From contig CAZIDB010000266.1 in the NCBI GenBank assembly GCA_964537965.1, forward strand, positions 1 through 6,131: DNA of 6,131 nt. The letters run 5' to 3'. The position numbers and the translations under genes were made by a program. A model generated the notes under the pieces. That model was not told the origin of the DNA. It made no database searches and was given only the letters and a program-made list of their open reading frames with translations. Numbering within the stretch: position 1 is the first letter of the stretch; each line of letters starts with the position of its first letter. Shown in pieces: positions 1 through 5,749 of the stretch. The DNA is from SURF-24 sp964537965 (GTDB lineage Bacteria; Bacteroidota; Ignavibacteria; Ignavibacteriales; SURF-24).

Positions 1-21
1 CATAAATTTCTCTAAAATCAT
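1..21 (-). CDS. possible 5' end of a minus-strand gene leaving the window (very tentative)
   Basis: On the minus strand an ATG at 21-19 opens a frame reading MILEKFM to the window edge. A purine-rich AGAAG lies about 6 nt upstream and could act as a weak ribosome binding site. The same frame stays open upstream to a TGA at 76-78 and reads plausibly protein-like (RLYIPVREIEVN before the Met), but it offers no further ATG, GTG or TTG. Only seven codons are visible, so no product can be named and the call may be chance. Confidence 0.15.
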
Positions 22-248
22 ATTTACTTCTATTTCTCTTACAGGAATATATAACCGCTTACAGACTTTTTTATATCAAATATTACTTGAAAAATTTCCG
101 GTTAATGGAATCGACATTTGTATGGTTTTAATTCTTATCTGAAAGTTGGCATGAGTGGTTGGAATAGTTTCAAAATTATTTAACTTATTTGAAAATAGGT
201 GGTGAAGAAATAGGGTAGTAAGATAAATACTGTTTTATAAAAGAGGAA

Positions 249-896
249 TCAGATTTTTTGGGCTATTACAAAAACTCTATCCATCTCAATTTCATCAGGA
301 TATGGTTTCCTCTGTTCAAGTTTTATTATTTCGAAACCGTTTTCTGTTAGTACCAGTTTGATTTCATCCTTCGTAAAAAGTGTGAAGAAAATTTCAGCTT
401 CTATTCCGAGTAATTCATTTTGAAATCCTTCAGTTGTTCCTTCTTTAACGGTTAAGAATAAAACACCACCCGGTTTAAGTACCCTTTTGAATTCGTATAA
501 AACATTTTTAACAAAAATTTTCGGTGTGTCAATTATAGAGTAATAGGAAATTATTCCGTCAAAAAAGTTATCACCATATTTTAGCTCAGAAAAATCACCG
601 ACTTCAAAATGAACATCCGGTTTGTGCCCCTTAGCTAATTCTATACATATTTCAGAGATATCAATTCCTATTACGTTGAATCCCTTTTTAGACAGGTAAG
701 AAGTTGTATGACCGCAAGGTCCGCAACCTGCATCCAGTACAATAGATTTGGAATGGAAATACGAGGAAAATTCATCAAGAAAATTTCTGTCATATTCTTT
801 TTTATCCAATTCATTATAAAACAACTGCTGATATTTTATAGCAGCTTTATTATATGCTTCTCTCGTTTTCTGGTTAATGCTTTTTAGTGTGTCCAT
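249..896 (-). CDS. class I SAM-dependent methyltransferase (Methyltransf_11/25-like), substrate unknown
   Basis: This 215-residue cytosolic protein has a Rossmann-type methyltransferase fold. Motif I is VLDAGCGPCGHT (residues 53-64), the glycine-rich loop that binds S-adenosylmethionine. The acidic residue that usually contacts the ribose is D79 in VIGIDIS. A second acidic position is D101 in VGDFSEL, followed by the FFDGIISYYSI strand (111-121). The post-motif strand RVLKPGGVLFLTV (138-150) is typical of UbiE/Methyltransf_11 relatives. About 50 N-terminal residues form a helical cap that probably helps bind the substrate. The C-terminus (GFEIIKLEQRKPYPDEIEMDRVFVIAQ) is a common ending for small-molecule methyltransferases. 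The start is ATG at 896. An AGGTGAT (minus strand, 917-911) sits 14 nt upstream, which is long for a ribosome binding site. The gene begins 26 nt after the phosphoesterase stop, so the two are probably co-transcribed. The acceptor substrate cannot be inferred. Confidence 0.9.
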   Translation of the reverse strand: MDTLKSINQKTREAYNKAAIKYQQLFYNELDKKEYDRNFLDEFSSYFHSKSIVLDAGCGPCGHTTSYLSKKGFNVIGIDISEICIELAKGHKPDVHFEVGDFSELKYGDNFFDGIISYYSIIDTPKIFVKNVLYEFKRVLKPGGVLFLTVKEGTTEGFQNELLGIEAEIFFTLFTKDEIKLVLTENGFEIIKLEQRKPYPDEIEMDRVFVIAQKI

Positions 897-922
897 GAAT
901 TAATTTTAATATCACCTGGTAT

Positions 923-1699
923 TTATTGTTTAAACTCCAATGTGAATAGATTGACGCTGTTGGTTATTGAATCATCCCAGCCAATTACTTCCAACTTCAA
1001 CGTGCTTTCTTCAAATACTAATCTGCAGTAGTTAAAGCTTCTTATCTTTCCACTTTTATAATAATCTTTATACCTGGCTTTTTTATCAATTGCTAATTTT
1101 TGACGGGGACCACCGCCTCCGCCGCTTACAATAAAATGTTTATCCTTTTTAATAAAATGTTCAATGCTGTGGCAATGACCGGATAAAAATGCTCTTGTCT
1201 TTGTAGCTTTCATAAAAGGCGTTACAAAGTATCTCTGGACTTTCTTGTTCGGATCTACAACCGTACTGTTTGTGTATGGCGAATGATGNNNNNNNNNNNN
1301 NNNNNNNNNNNNNNNNNNNNNNNNNNNNNNNNNNNNNNNNNNNNNNNNNNNNNNNNNNNNNNNNNNNNNNNNNNNNNNNNNNNNNNNNATTCCTTTTTTT
1401 ATTACTTCAGCCGCATCCTCATCAAAGTAAGACCACCATGTAGTTGATGAACCCCAGAACGACATATCCCCGAGATGAATAATAAATGAAGGATTTTCAT
1501 CTGCAATTTTATCAAAAATCTTTTTGGGTACACCTTCATTCTGTTCTAGTATAAATTCCCATTTGCTACTTCTCTGTGTATCCCCAACAATAATTATCGA
1601 GGTAGAAGGATTAATATACTCCTGACACAATTGTGGCTTAGAAATTATAGTTAGAAAGCAAATAAATAAATAAAATAAAACTTTAATTCTATTAATCAT
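923..1699 (-). CDS. secreted calcineurin-like metallophosphoesterase, purple acid phosphatase-like (interrupted by assembly gap)
   Basis: The N-terminus (residues 1-26, positive MINRIK then a hydrophobic run) is a signal peptide, so the enzyme is exported. Metal-site motifs appear in the expected order: GDTQ (D40), HLGDMSF (D78), then after the gap HHSPY (the substrate/metal histidine), and GHCHS near the C-terminus. A motif I without the DxH histidine and a GDxx(aromatic) motif II followed by W-x2-F/Y resemble purple acid phosphatases more than 5'-nucleotidases. The usual Tyr of GDxxY is Phe81 here. The GNH[DE] motif is not visible and must lie in the 100-N gap (1289-1388). The frame is formally open through the Ns, but the gap length is arbitrary, and 34 residues is short for the usual distance between motif II and the next His. 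The true protein is therefore probably longer than the formal 258 residues. The start is ATG 1699. The gene heads a likely two-gene unit with the methyltransferase downstream. The substrate is some phosphomonoester or phosphodiester, not further defined. Confidence 0.85.
   Translation of the reverse strand: MINRIKVLFYLFICFLTIISKPQLCQEYINPSTSIIIVGDTQRSSKWEFILEQNEGVPKKIFDKIADENPSFIIHLGDMSFWGSSTTWWSYFDEDAAEVIKKGXXXXXXXXXXXXXXXXXXXXXXXXXXXXXXXXXXHHSPYTNSTVVDPNKKVQRYFVTPFMKATKTRAFLSGHCHSIEHFIKKDKHFIVSGGGGGPRQKLAIDKKARYKDYYKSGKIRSFNYCRLVFEESTLKLEVIGWDDSITNSVNLFTLEFKQ
1289..1388. other. assembly gap (100 N) inside the phosphoesterase gene
   Basis: There are exactly 100 N, the conventional placeholder for a scaffold gap of unknown size. 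Both flanks are in the same gene and the same formal reading frame. The frame agreement has a one in three chance of being accidental and does not measure the gap. The hidden part should encode the GNH[DE] metal motif. Confidence 0.97.
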
Positions 1700-1864
1700 T
1701 TCAAATATATCTTATCTAAAATTATCAAAGTTTACTAAAAGAAGATTTTTAATATAAAAGTACCTATAAGGATAATTATTTTTCAGTAGAAAAAATTATT
1801 CTCAAACAAATATAGTGAAGATAATTCCAAGTCAGTAGAAACTCCTGACGCGATGAATATTTTT
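1700..1864. other. intergenic region between methyltransferase and phosphoesterase genes
   Basis: This is 165 bp of very AT-rich DNA with no credible gene. It contains a 10-bp direct repeat, TCAGTAGAAA, at 1783-1792 and 1832-1841. A TATATTTG (minus strand, 1814-1807) resembles the Bacteroidota -7 box TAnnTTTG, but no TTTG element is found at the expected distance upstream, so a promoter for the phosphoesterase is only a possibility. Confidence 0.4.
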
Positions 1865-2425
1865 TTAACTATTCTTGCTTAGTATTCCAGAATAACTGAG
1901 GAAATATTTTGGTGCCTGGGTTATTCTAAATCCTGCAAGTTTAGCTTTAAGCATTGTTTCAATGAAAGCTTTTTCGCTTACATGAAACTTTGGCTCAATA
2001 ATAAGAAAGCGCCCTTTTTCATCTAATACATTTATCAGGGTTTCGAAGAAAGCTTTTTTATCAGGTACTTCGTGAACCATATAAAAGGCAAGAATGAAAT
2101 CAACTTTTTCAGGTATGTTCATTATGTCTTGTTCACACTTTACAAGCGTAATTCTATTTTCAAATTCTGTCCCTTTAATCTTCGCCTTTATCTTATCCAG
2201 CATCGCCTGTTGCAAATCCGCAGCATATACTTTCCCTTTTTTACCTACCATCTTTGCCATTTCATTTGAAAAGAATCCGGGACCACAACCAACGTCAAGA
2301 ACTTTCATTCCTTCTGTTACAAACGGTGATAAAATTTTGCGCGGGTTTTGTAATAACTTTCTAAACCTGTTATCTAAGGCCCCTGCCCGTTCTACAGGAC
2401 AAACACGTTCTTTTGTACCGTCCAT
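1865..2425 (-). CDS. small class I SAM-dependent methyltransferase, substrate unknown
   Basis: This 186-residue cytosolic protein carries the SAM-binding motif I VLDVGCGPGFFS (residues 42-53). The acidic ribose contact is D70 in VYAADLQQ. The following strands are VDFILAFYMVHEV and a typical GRFLIIEPK. The N-terminal block VCPVERAGALDNRFRKLLQNP before the Rossmann fold is a recognisable lead-in for one group of short bacterial and archaeal methyltransferases, in which the Cys-Pro segment and a helix cap the cofactor site. The protein is shorter than UbiE-type enzymes (about 230-250 residues) but appears complete, with ATG at 2425 and TAA at 1865. A weak AAGG lies about 12 nt upstream of the start. 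It shares only the general fold with the methyltransferase at 249-896, so the two are not a recent duplication. It is separated from its minus-strand neighbours by 165 and 348 bp, so it is probably transcribed alone. Its acceptor is unknown. Confidence 0.9.
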   Translation of the reverse strand: MDGTKERVCPVERAGALDNRFRKLLQNPRKILSPFVTEGMKVLDVGCGPGFFSNEMAKMVGKKGKVYAADLQQAMLDKIKAKIKGTEFENRITLVKCEQDIMNIPEKVDFILAFYMVHEVPDKKAFFETLINVLDEKGRFLIIEPKFHVSEKAFIETMLKAKLAGFRITQAPKYFLSYSGILSKNS

Positions 2426-2773
2426 ATTATTTACAACCTTAATTTAATGTTGTATGAAAAATAATCCGTTAATTAAATGATATGAATGAATTATCGGGGA
2501 ATACCGCAAAATTATAGGTGAATGGAGATAAATATTTGGTGTGTGAGTTAGGAATATTCTATAAACAAAATTTAATGGAGTAAGATATTCTTTATCAGCT
2601 TCATATTTTAATATTTTTAAAGGGTTGTCTAAAAGTAAAATTGTCATCACGACAAAGCGAAGTGATCTCATATTCAGCATTAAAAAAAACAGATTGCTTC
2701 GTCGTTTCACTTCTCGCAATGACTTTCGTGTTGTTTTTAGTAAACCGCTATTAAGCAGTATGAATAAAGTGCG
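2426..2773. other. 348-bp intergenic stretch, no gene; contains a palindromic repeat element
   Basis: An open minus-strand frame covers 2444-2719, but its translation is low-complexity, runs straight through the repeat at 2629-2740, and resembles no protein family. I regard the stretch as non-coding. The part from 2426 to about 2628 is AT-rich, contains the upstream region of the methyltransferase gene, and shows no clear promoter boxes. Confidence 0.7.
2629..2740. repeat. composite palindromic intergenic repeat (REP/MITE-like, GTCATTGCGAG...GCAATCT family), inverted pair
   Basis: Two copies of one short palindromic unit face each other. Unit A (plus strand, 2643-2668) begins GTCATCACGAC and ends CGAAGTGATCT. 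Unit B (minus strand, 2723-2691) begins GTCATTGCGAG and ends CGAAGCAATCT. Within each unit the arms pair: ATCAC with GTGAT in A, and ATTGC with GCAAT in B. The two units therefore differ by compensatory changes that keep the stem. Unit A lacks about 7 nt of the central part. The outer flanks are also inverted, with CTAAAA at 2629-2634 and TTTTAG at 2735-2740. An A-rich spacer lies between the units. Units of this consensus are scattered through intergenic DNA in many bacterial genomes. No transposase is present, so it would be a non-autonomous element. Confidence 0.7.
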
Positions 2774-3244
2774 TTATTCAGAGCTCTTTAGTTTGTCTTT
2801 AAAAACTTTCTTAAATTTTTCCAGCTTCGGAGTGATCACAAATGAACAATAACCGGCATTAGTATTTCTATTGTAATATTCCTGGTGGTAATCTTCTGCT
2901 TTATAGAAATTCTTGAGCGGTGATATTTCAGTTACAATTTGATCATTCCATATACCGGCTTCATTCAATTCTACTTTATATTTTTCTGCTCTGTTTTTCT
3001 GTTCTTCACTNNNNNNNNNNNNNNNNNNNNNNNNNNNNNNNNNNNNNNNNNNNNNNNNNNNNNNNNNNNNNNNNNNNNNNNNNNNNNNNNNNNNNNNNNN
3101 NNNNNNNNNNCCGAAAGTTGCAGTATCAAGTTTTATTTTTGAATCAATTGCCATCTTTTTGTCTTTCTCCTCCGGTGATTTTGCTTCCGCACATCCGCTA
3201 AAAAGAGATGTAGCAAGAAATAAAATTATAAATCCGGTTTTCAT
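2774..3244 (-). CDS. msrA: peptide-methionine (S)-S-oxide reductase MsrA, predicted lipoprotein (interrupted by assembly gap)
   Basis: MsrA reduces methionine-S-sulfoxide in oxidised proteins. The C-terminal part is unmistakable: SEEQKNRAEKYK, then IVTEISPLKNFYKAEDYHQ-YY, then NAGYCSFVITPKLEKF, which is the classic MsrA ending. Before the gap the protein reads KLDTATF, the point just before the catalytic GCFWC motif. The active-site Cys therefore lies in the Ns (3011-3110) and cannot be seen. In ordinary MsrA about 90-95 residues separate these points, so the real gap is probably near 280 bp rather than 100. I chose ATG 3244 because it gives a clean lipoprotein signal (MKTGFIILFLATSLFSGC, lipobox FSGC, lipidated Cys18). 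The frame extends upstream only to a TTG at 3277, which would spoil the signal peptide. A lipid-anchored, exported MsrA would act in the cell envelope. It is divergent from the ECF sigma operon. Confidence 0.9.
   Translation of the reverse strand: MKTGFIILFLATSLFSGCAEAKSPEEKDKKMAIDSKIKLDTATFXXXXXXXXXXXXXXXXXXXXXXXXXXXXXXXXXXSEEQKNRAEKYKVELNEAGIWNDQIVTEISPLKNFYKAEDYHQEYYNRNTNAGYCSFVITPKLEKFKKVFKDKLKSSE
3011..3110. other. assembly gap (100 N) inside msrA
   Basis: There are exactly 100 N, a placeholder of unknown true length. The flanks are the TATF segment and the SEEQ segment of one MsrA protein. Comparison with the usual MsrA layout suggests roughly 280-285 missing bases, including the catalytic GCFWC codons. 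Confidence 0.97.
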
Positions 3245-3262
3245 ATTATTTGCTTTCTTTTG

Positions 3263-3291
3263 TTTATAGCTTAACAATAAATCCCGGTAAA
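3263..3291 (-). promoter_or_regulatory. possible housekeeping promoter for msrA
   Basis: On the minus strand TTTACC (3291-3286) and TATAAA (3268-3263) are separated by 17 nt, close to TTGACA-N17-TATAAT. This would place the transcript start about 10-15 nt before ATG 3244, giving a very short leader. It would also put the alternative TTG start (3277) outside the transcript. The region is AT-rich, so chance matches are likely. Confidence 0.3.
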
Positions 3292-3327
3292 GAGTTTATT
3301 TAAGAAAAATTTTTCTATTTTCCATTT

Positions 3328-3350
3328 AACCTTTTCTGCTTTCTAACGTA
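3328..3350 (+). promoter_or_regulatory. putative ECF-type autoregulatory promoter of the sigma operon
   Basis: The sequence TTTAAC (AAC at 3328-3330), a spacer of exactly 16 nt (3331-3346), and CGTA (3347-3350) match the AAC-N16-CGT(A) architecture known for ECF promoters such as those of Bacillus SigW. It ends 25 nt before the sigma start codon at 3376, the right place for a promoter. ECF sigma factors commonly transcribe their own operon, so autoregulation is the natural reading. It rests on the motif alone. Confidence 0.5.
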
Positions 3351-3375
3351 TCATTAAATGAAAAAATCCTGAAAT

Positions 3376-3939
3376 ATGTATTTGAATGAAAAAACAGAAA
3401 ATATTCCTGATGTGCTTTTAGCAAGATGTAAAGAAAATGATGCTGCTGCCTTCAGTGAACTTGTTAATAAGTACAGGAAATATGCCTATGTACTTGCGTT
3501 CAGGATTCTTGTTAATGAGGATGACTCCAAAGATGCAGTGCAGGAAACTTTCATCAGGATATGGAAGCATATAGGTAAATATAATTTCCAGGTAAAGTTT
3601 ACAACATGGCTTTATAAAATTGTGGTGAATATTTGTTATGATAAACTCAGGGATAAGAAACGTAAACAGCAATATGAATTACAGGAATGGGAATTGGATT
3701 CTATAATTGATAAAAACAATTTAGATAAATCTTTAGAGTCGGATGAGTTTATGAAGATTCTGAAAACCATCTCAAATGAATTACCGGATAAACAGAGAAT
3801 TGTGTTTGTGCTGCGGGATCTGGAAGAGATAAACATTGAACAGGTATCTGAAATACTGAATATGCCTGTTCATTCCGTAAAGACTAATCTTGTTTATGCT
3901 AGAAAAAAAATCAGGTTGAAACTTGAAAAATATATTTAA
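3376..3939 (+). CDS. ECF (RpoE-type) RNA polymerase sigma factor
   Basis: This 187-residue group 4 sigma factor directs RNA polymerase to a stress or signal regulon. Region 2 spans about residues 26-95. It includes FSELVNKYRKYAYVLAFRIL, the DSKDAVQETFIRIWKHI helix that contacts core polymerase, and FTTWLYKIVVNICYDKLRDKKRK, which melts and reads the -10 element. A charged linker covers about 98-132. Region 4 (about 133-184) contains LPDKQRIVFVLRDLEEINIEQVSEIL and the recognition helix MPVHSVKTNLVYARKKIR for the -35 element. No region 1 or 3 is present, as expected for ECF factors. The only ATG available is at 3376, with a poor ribosome binding site. The gene is followed after 11 nt by a zinc anti-sigma factor, the usual partner. 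A predicted ECF promoter lies just upstream. The exact ECF group is not assignable by eye. Confidence 0.95.
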   Translation: MYLNEKTENIPDVLLARCKENDAAAFSELVNKYRKYAYVLAFRILVNEDDSKDAVQETFIRIWKHIGKYNFQVKFTTWLYKIVVNICYDKLRDKKRKQQYELQEWELDSIIDKNNLDKSLESDEFMKILKTISNELPDKQRIVFVLRDLEEINIEQVSEILNMPVHSVKTNLVYARKKIRLKLEKYI

Positions 3940-3950
3940 GCGGGAAGAAG

Positions 3951-4682
3951 ATGAACTGTAAAGCGATTGAAGATTTAATTTACTTAAAACCGGACGAGCT
4001 TGAAACGAATGAGGCTAAAGCGTTAGAGCAACATCTTATGGAATGTGAAAGTTGCCGGGCGAATTATAATAAACAAGTCAGAATAAATAAAATGATAAGT
4101 AATCTCTCTAAGTTTGAACCGCAGATTGATTATTCGAATGAAATTGAAGGGAAGTTACCGGCAAAAATTTTCAACAAGGAATTCCGGTCATCACTTTTAG
4201 ATAAGCTTACAGAATTAATTTATTTGCCTGCTTTAAGATTTTCAATGATAGCATTACTGTTCCTTATCTCCGGATTTTATCTTTACGAGGAAGGGAAAAC
4301 CGTTATTTCAATTTCCTTGCTTGAAAAGAATAATGAACAGTATGCTTCGCAGAAATTATACGGCGGCTACAGCTTTGATGAAAATGATCTTACAAAATAT
4401 TTCCCGGATGTAATTTCTTTCTTAAGCGGTAAGCAAGATTTCACTCAGATCTCAGATGACGTATTGGTAATAAACAAAAAAGGCTTAGCAGATCTGATTT
4501 CCTATTCTATGTTTCTTAATGAAATAAAATCAAGTATACCAAAAGGTTTTAGACAAAAATATCCTGCTATTATCAAAGCAATTGAACCCGGCTCATATAA
4601 TAAATTATTAGAATTATCCCCGGAACAAAGAGAAAAAATTTTACATGAACTGAATACGATATTTTCAAAAGGAGAAAAATAA
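3951..4682 (+). CDS. membrane-bound anti-sigma factor with zf-HC2 (ZAS) domain
   Basis: This 243-residue single-pass inner-membrane protein probably sequesters the ECF sigma factor encoded just upstream. The N-terminal cytoplasmic domain has a complete zinc anti-sigma signature: C3, then H28-x3-C32-x2-C35 (HLMECESC), with 24 residues between C3 and H28. Residues 36-94 are a charged linker. A transmembrane helix spans about 95-112 (LRFSMIALLFLISGFYLY). The remaining 130 residues are predicted to be periplasmic and match no family I know. Near the C-terminus, LLELSPEQREKILHEL resembles the LTxxQ-type helices of Spy/CpxP periplasmic stress proteins, a single weak motif only. The start ATG follows GGGAAGAAG with almost no spacer. 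The gene lies 11 nt after the sigma stop and 1 nt before the lipoprotein gene, so translation is probably coupled. How the signal releases the sigma factor is not evident. Confidence 0.9.
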   Translation: MNCKAIEDLIYLKPDELETNEAKALEQHLMECESCRANYNKQVRINKMISNLSKFEPQIDYSNEIEGKLPAKIFNKEFRSSLLDKLTELIYLPALRFSMIALLFLISGFYLYEEGKTVISISLLEKNNEQYASQKLYGGYSFDENDLTKYFPDVISFLSGKQDFTQISDDVLVINKKGLADLISYSMFLNEIKSSIPKGFRQKYPAIIKAIEPGSYNKLLELSPEQREKILHELNTIFSKGEK

Positions 4683-4683
4683 A

Positions 4684-5697
4684 ATGTTAAGACTGAGCAA
4701 AACTTTATTGTTATTCCTATTACTTTTAACAGGCATCGGCTGCAAGGAAATTTCAGTTAGAACCAAGGTGAATTCCGACGGAAGCATTGAAAGAAGCTAT
4801 ACAATTGAATCGGACTCGAAAGAAGATGTGAATGTTTTCCCTTTTAAAATTGATTCTACCTGGAAGATTACCGTCAGGGAAAATCCGGATAGCAAAAAAT
4901 ATTTACATACTGCAATAAAAGTTTATTCGTCGCCAAGTGATTTTCAAAAAGATTCTTCATTAAGAATTATTTACGGAAGACGTAAAGTTGAGCTTGAAGC
5001 TGATAAAAAGTTCAGATGGTTTTACACCTATTATTCTTATAAAGAAGTATATCATTCTCTAACGGTATTTAATAAAATTCCTATGACAGATTTCTTTACT
5101 GACGAGGAAATTAAGGATATTGAAGCAGGCAACGATAGTTCCTACCTGAAAGATAAAACGGGAGAATGGCAGCAGAGAAATTTTTATGAAGTGCTTTACG
5201 AAATGTTGTATAAAAAAGCAGGTGAAATTAAAAGTGAAGAAATTTCTCAACCTTCTTTGAAAAATAAAAAGGAAGAATTGTTTAAGGCGTTGGTTAGTAA
5301 TAAAAATAATCCTGACGCCGATGAAATAATCAAATCACTTAAAGCTGTTTTTAAAACTGATGCAGTGAACCAATGGAGAGGAACGGTTGATGAGTTTATT
5401 GAAATATTCGAAAAGGAACTTGAAAATCTTAGTAACGGCGATAAGTTTTCAAATGATTTAATAATGCCCGGACTGATATTAAGTACAAATGCAAGATCAA
5501 TTGATGGCGGTAAGCTGACATGGAAGTTTGTAGGAGATGTTTTTTCTATGAGTGATTATGTGATGTATGCTGAATCCCGCACGGCAAATGTGTTTGCGTT
5601 TATTATTACGGCAATAATTTTTGTGGGTATTATGATTCTTTTACTTTTACCTGCCCTTAGAAAAAGAAGAGCAGAGAAGAAAAGTTTATTAGAGTAA
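4684..5697 (+). CDS. lipoprotein with C-terminal transmembrane helix, third gene of the ECF operon, function unknown
   Basis: This 337-residue protein begins with a lipoprotein signal (MLRLSKTLLLFLLLLTGIGC; lipidation expected at Cys20) and ends with a transmembrane helix at about 303-322, followed by LRKRRAEKK. That positive tail should sit in the cytoplasm. The roughly 280-residue middle is therefore periplasmic and tethered at both ends, which should keep it in the inner membrane. It opens with a beta-rich stretch (ISVRTKVNSDGSIERSYTIES). Residues about 150-255 are charged and probably helical. It then closes with a beta segment (GGKLTWKFVGDVF) just before the membrane helix. This beta-domain-plus-C-terminal-helix layout loosely recalls LppM/DUF3153-type lipoproteins, but I cannot assign the family. 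A good AAAAGGAG (4667-4674) lies 9 nt before the ATG, and only one base separates it from the anti-sigma stop. Its position suggests a sensor, a co-regulator or an effector of the sigma system. Confidence 0.85.
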   Translation: MLRLSKTLLLFLLLLTGIGCKEISVRTKVNSDGSIERSYTIESDSKEDVNVFPFKIDSTWKITVRENPDSKKYLHTAIKVYSSPSDFQKDSSLRIIYGRRKVELEADKKFRWFYTYYSYKEVYHSLTVFNKIPMTDFFTDEEIKDIEAGNDSSYLKDKTGEWQQRNFYEVLYEMLYKKAGEIKSEEISQPSLKNKKEELFKALVSNKNNPDADEIIKSLKAVFKTDAVNQWRGTVDEFIEIFEKELENLSNGDKFSNDLIMPGLILSTNARSIDGGKLTWKFVGDVFSMSDYVMYAESRTANVFAFIITAIIFVGIMILLLLPALRKRRAEKKSLLE

Positions 5698-5709
5698 TTA
5701 AAAAGTAGA

Positions 5710-5741
5710 AAGGTGGCAGTAATAATTTTTACCGCCACCTT
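5710..5741. terminator. bidirectional hairpin terminator between convergent genes
   Basis: AAGGTGGC (5710-5717) pairs perfectly with GCCACCTT (5734-5741). After one A/C mismatch, GTAA pairs with TTAC, leaving a 6-nt TAATTT loop. The hairpin sits 12 nt after the lipoprotein stop and 8 nt from the stop of the convergent phosphatase gene. Neither side has a perfect U-run, but the minus-strand side continues TCTACTTTTT. It can serve both genes. Confidence 0.8.
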
Positions 5742-5749
5742 GAAATTAA

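Noticed and set aside
22..248. Possible small gene or RNA in the left non-coding region
   Set aside because: No frame longer than a few dozen codons has a start and coding character, and no stable hairpin or RNA signature was found.
1783..1841. Two direct copies of TCAGTAGAAA as operator sites or a CRISPR-like array
   Set aside because: There are only two 10-bp copies with no third repeat and no symmetry, so this is probably chance.
1832..1852. Short inverted repeat GTCAG...CTGAC downstream of the 1865-2425 methyltransferase as a terminator
   Set aside because: It has only five paired bases plus a mismatch, a weak loop, and no U-run, so it is not distinguishable from chance in AT-rich DNA.
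2094..2447. Plus-strand frame of 117 codons
   Set aside because: It lies antisense to the methyltransferase with clear SAM motifs and shows no protein-family features of its own.
2444..2719. Minus-strand open frame of 91 codons between msrA and the methyltransferase
   Set aside because: It starts inside one palindromic repeat unit and reads through the whole element. Its translation is low-complexity and hydrophobic with no domain, and a frame of this kind over such a repeat is a common false gene call.
2625..2852. Plus-strand frame of 75 codons across the repeat into the msrA 3' end
   Set aside because: It overlaps the repeat and the conserved antisense MsrA C-terminus, so it is a shadow frame.
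3245..3277. Extending msrA to the TTG at 3277
   Set aside because: It would add eleven polar residues before a clean lipoprotein signal peptide. ATG 3244 gives the better start.
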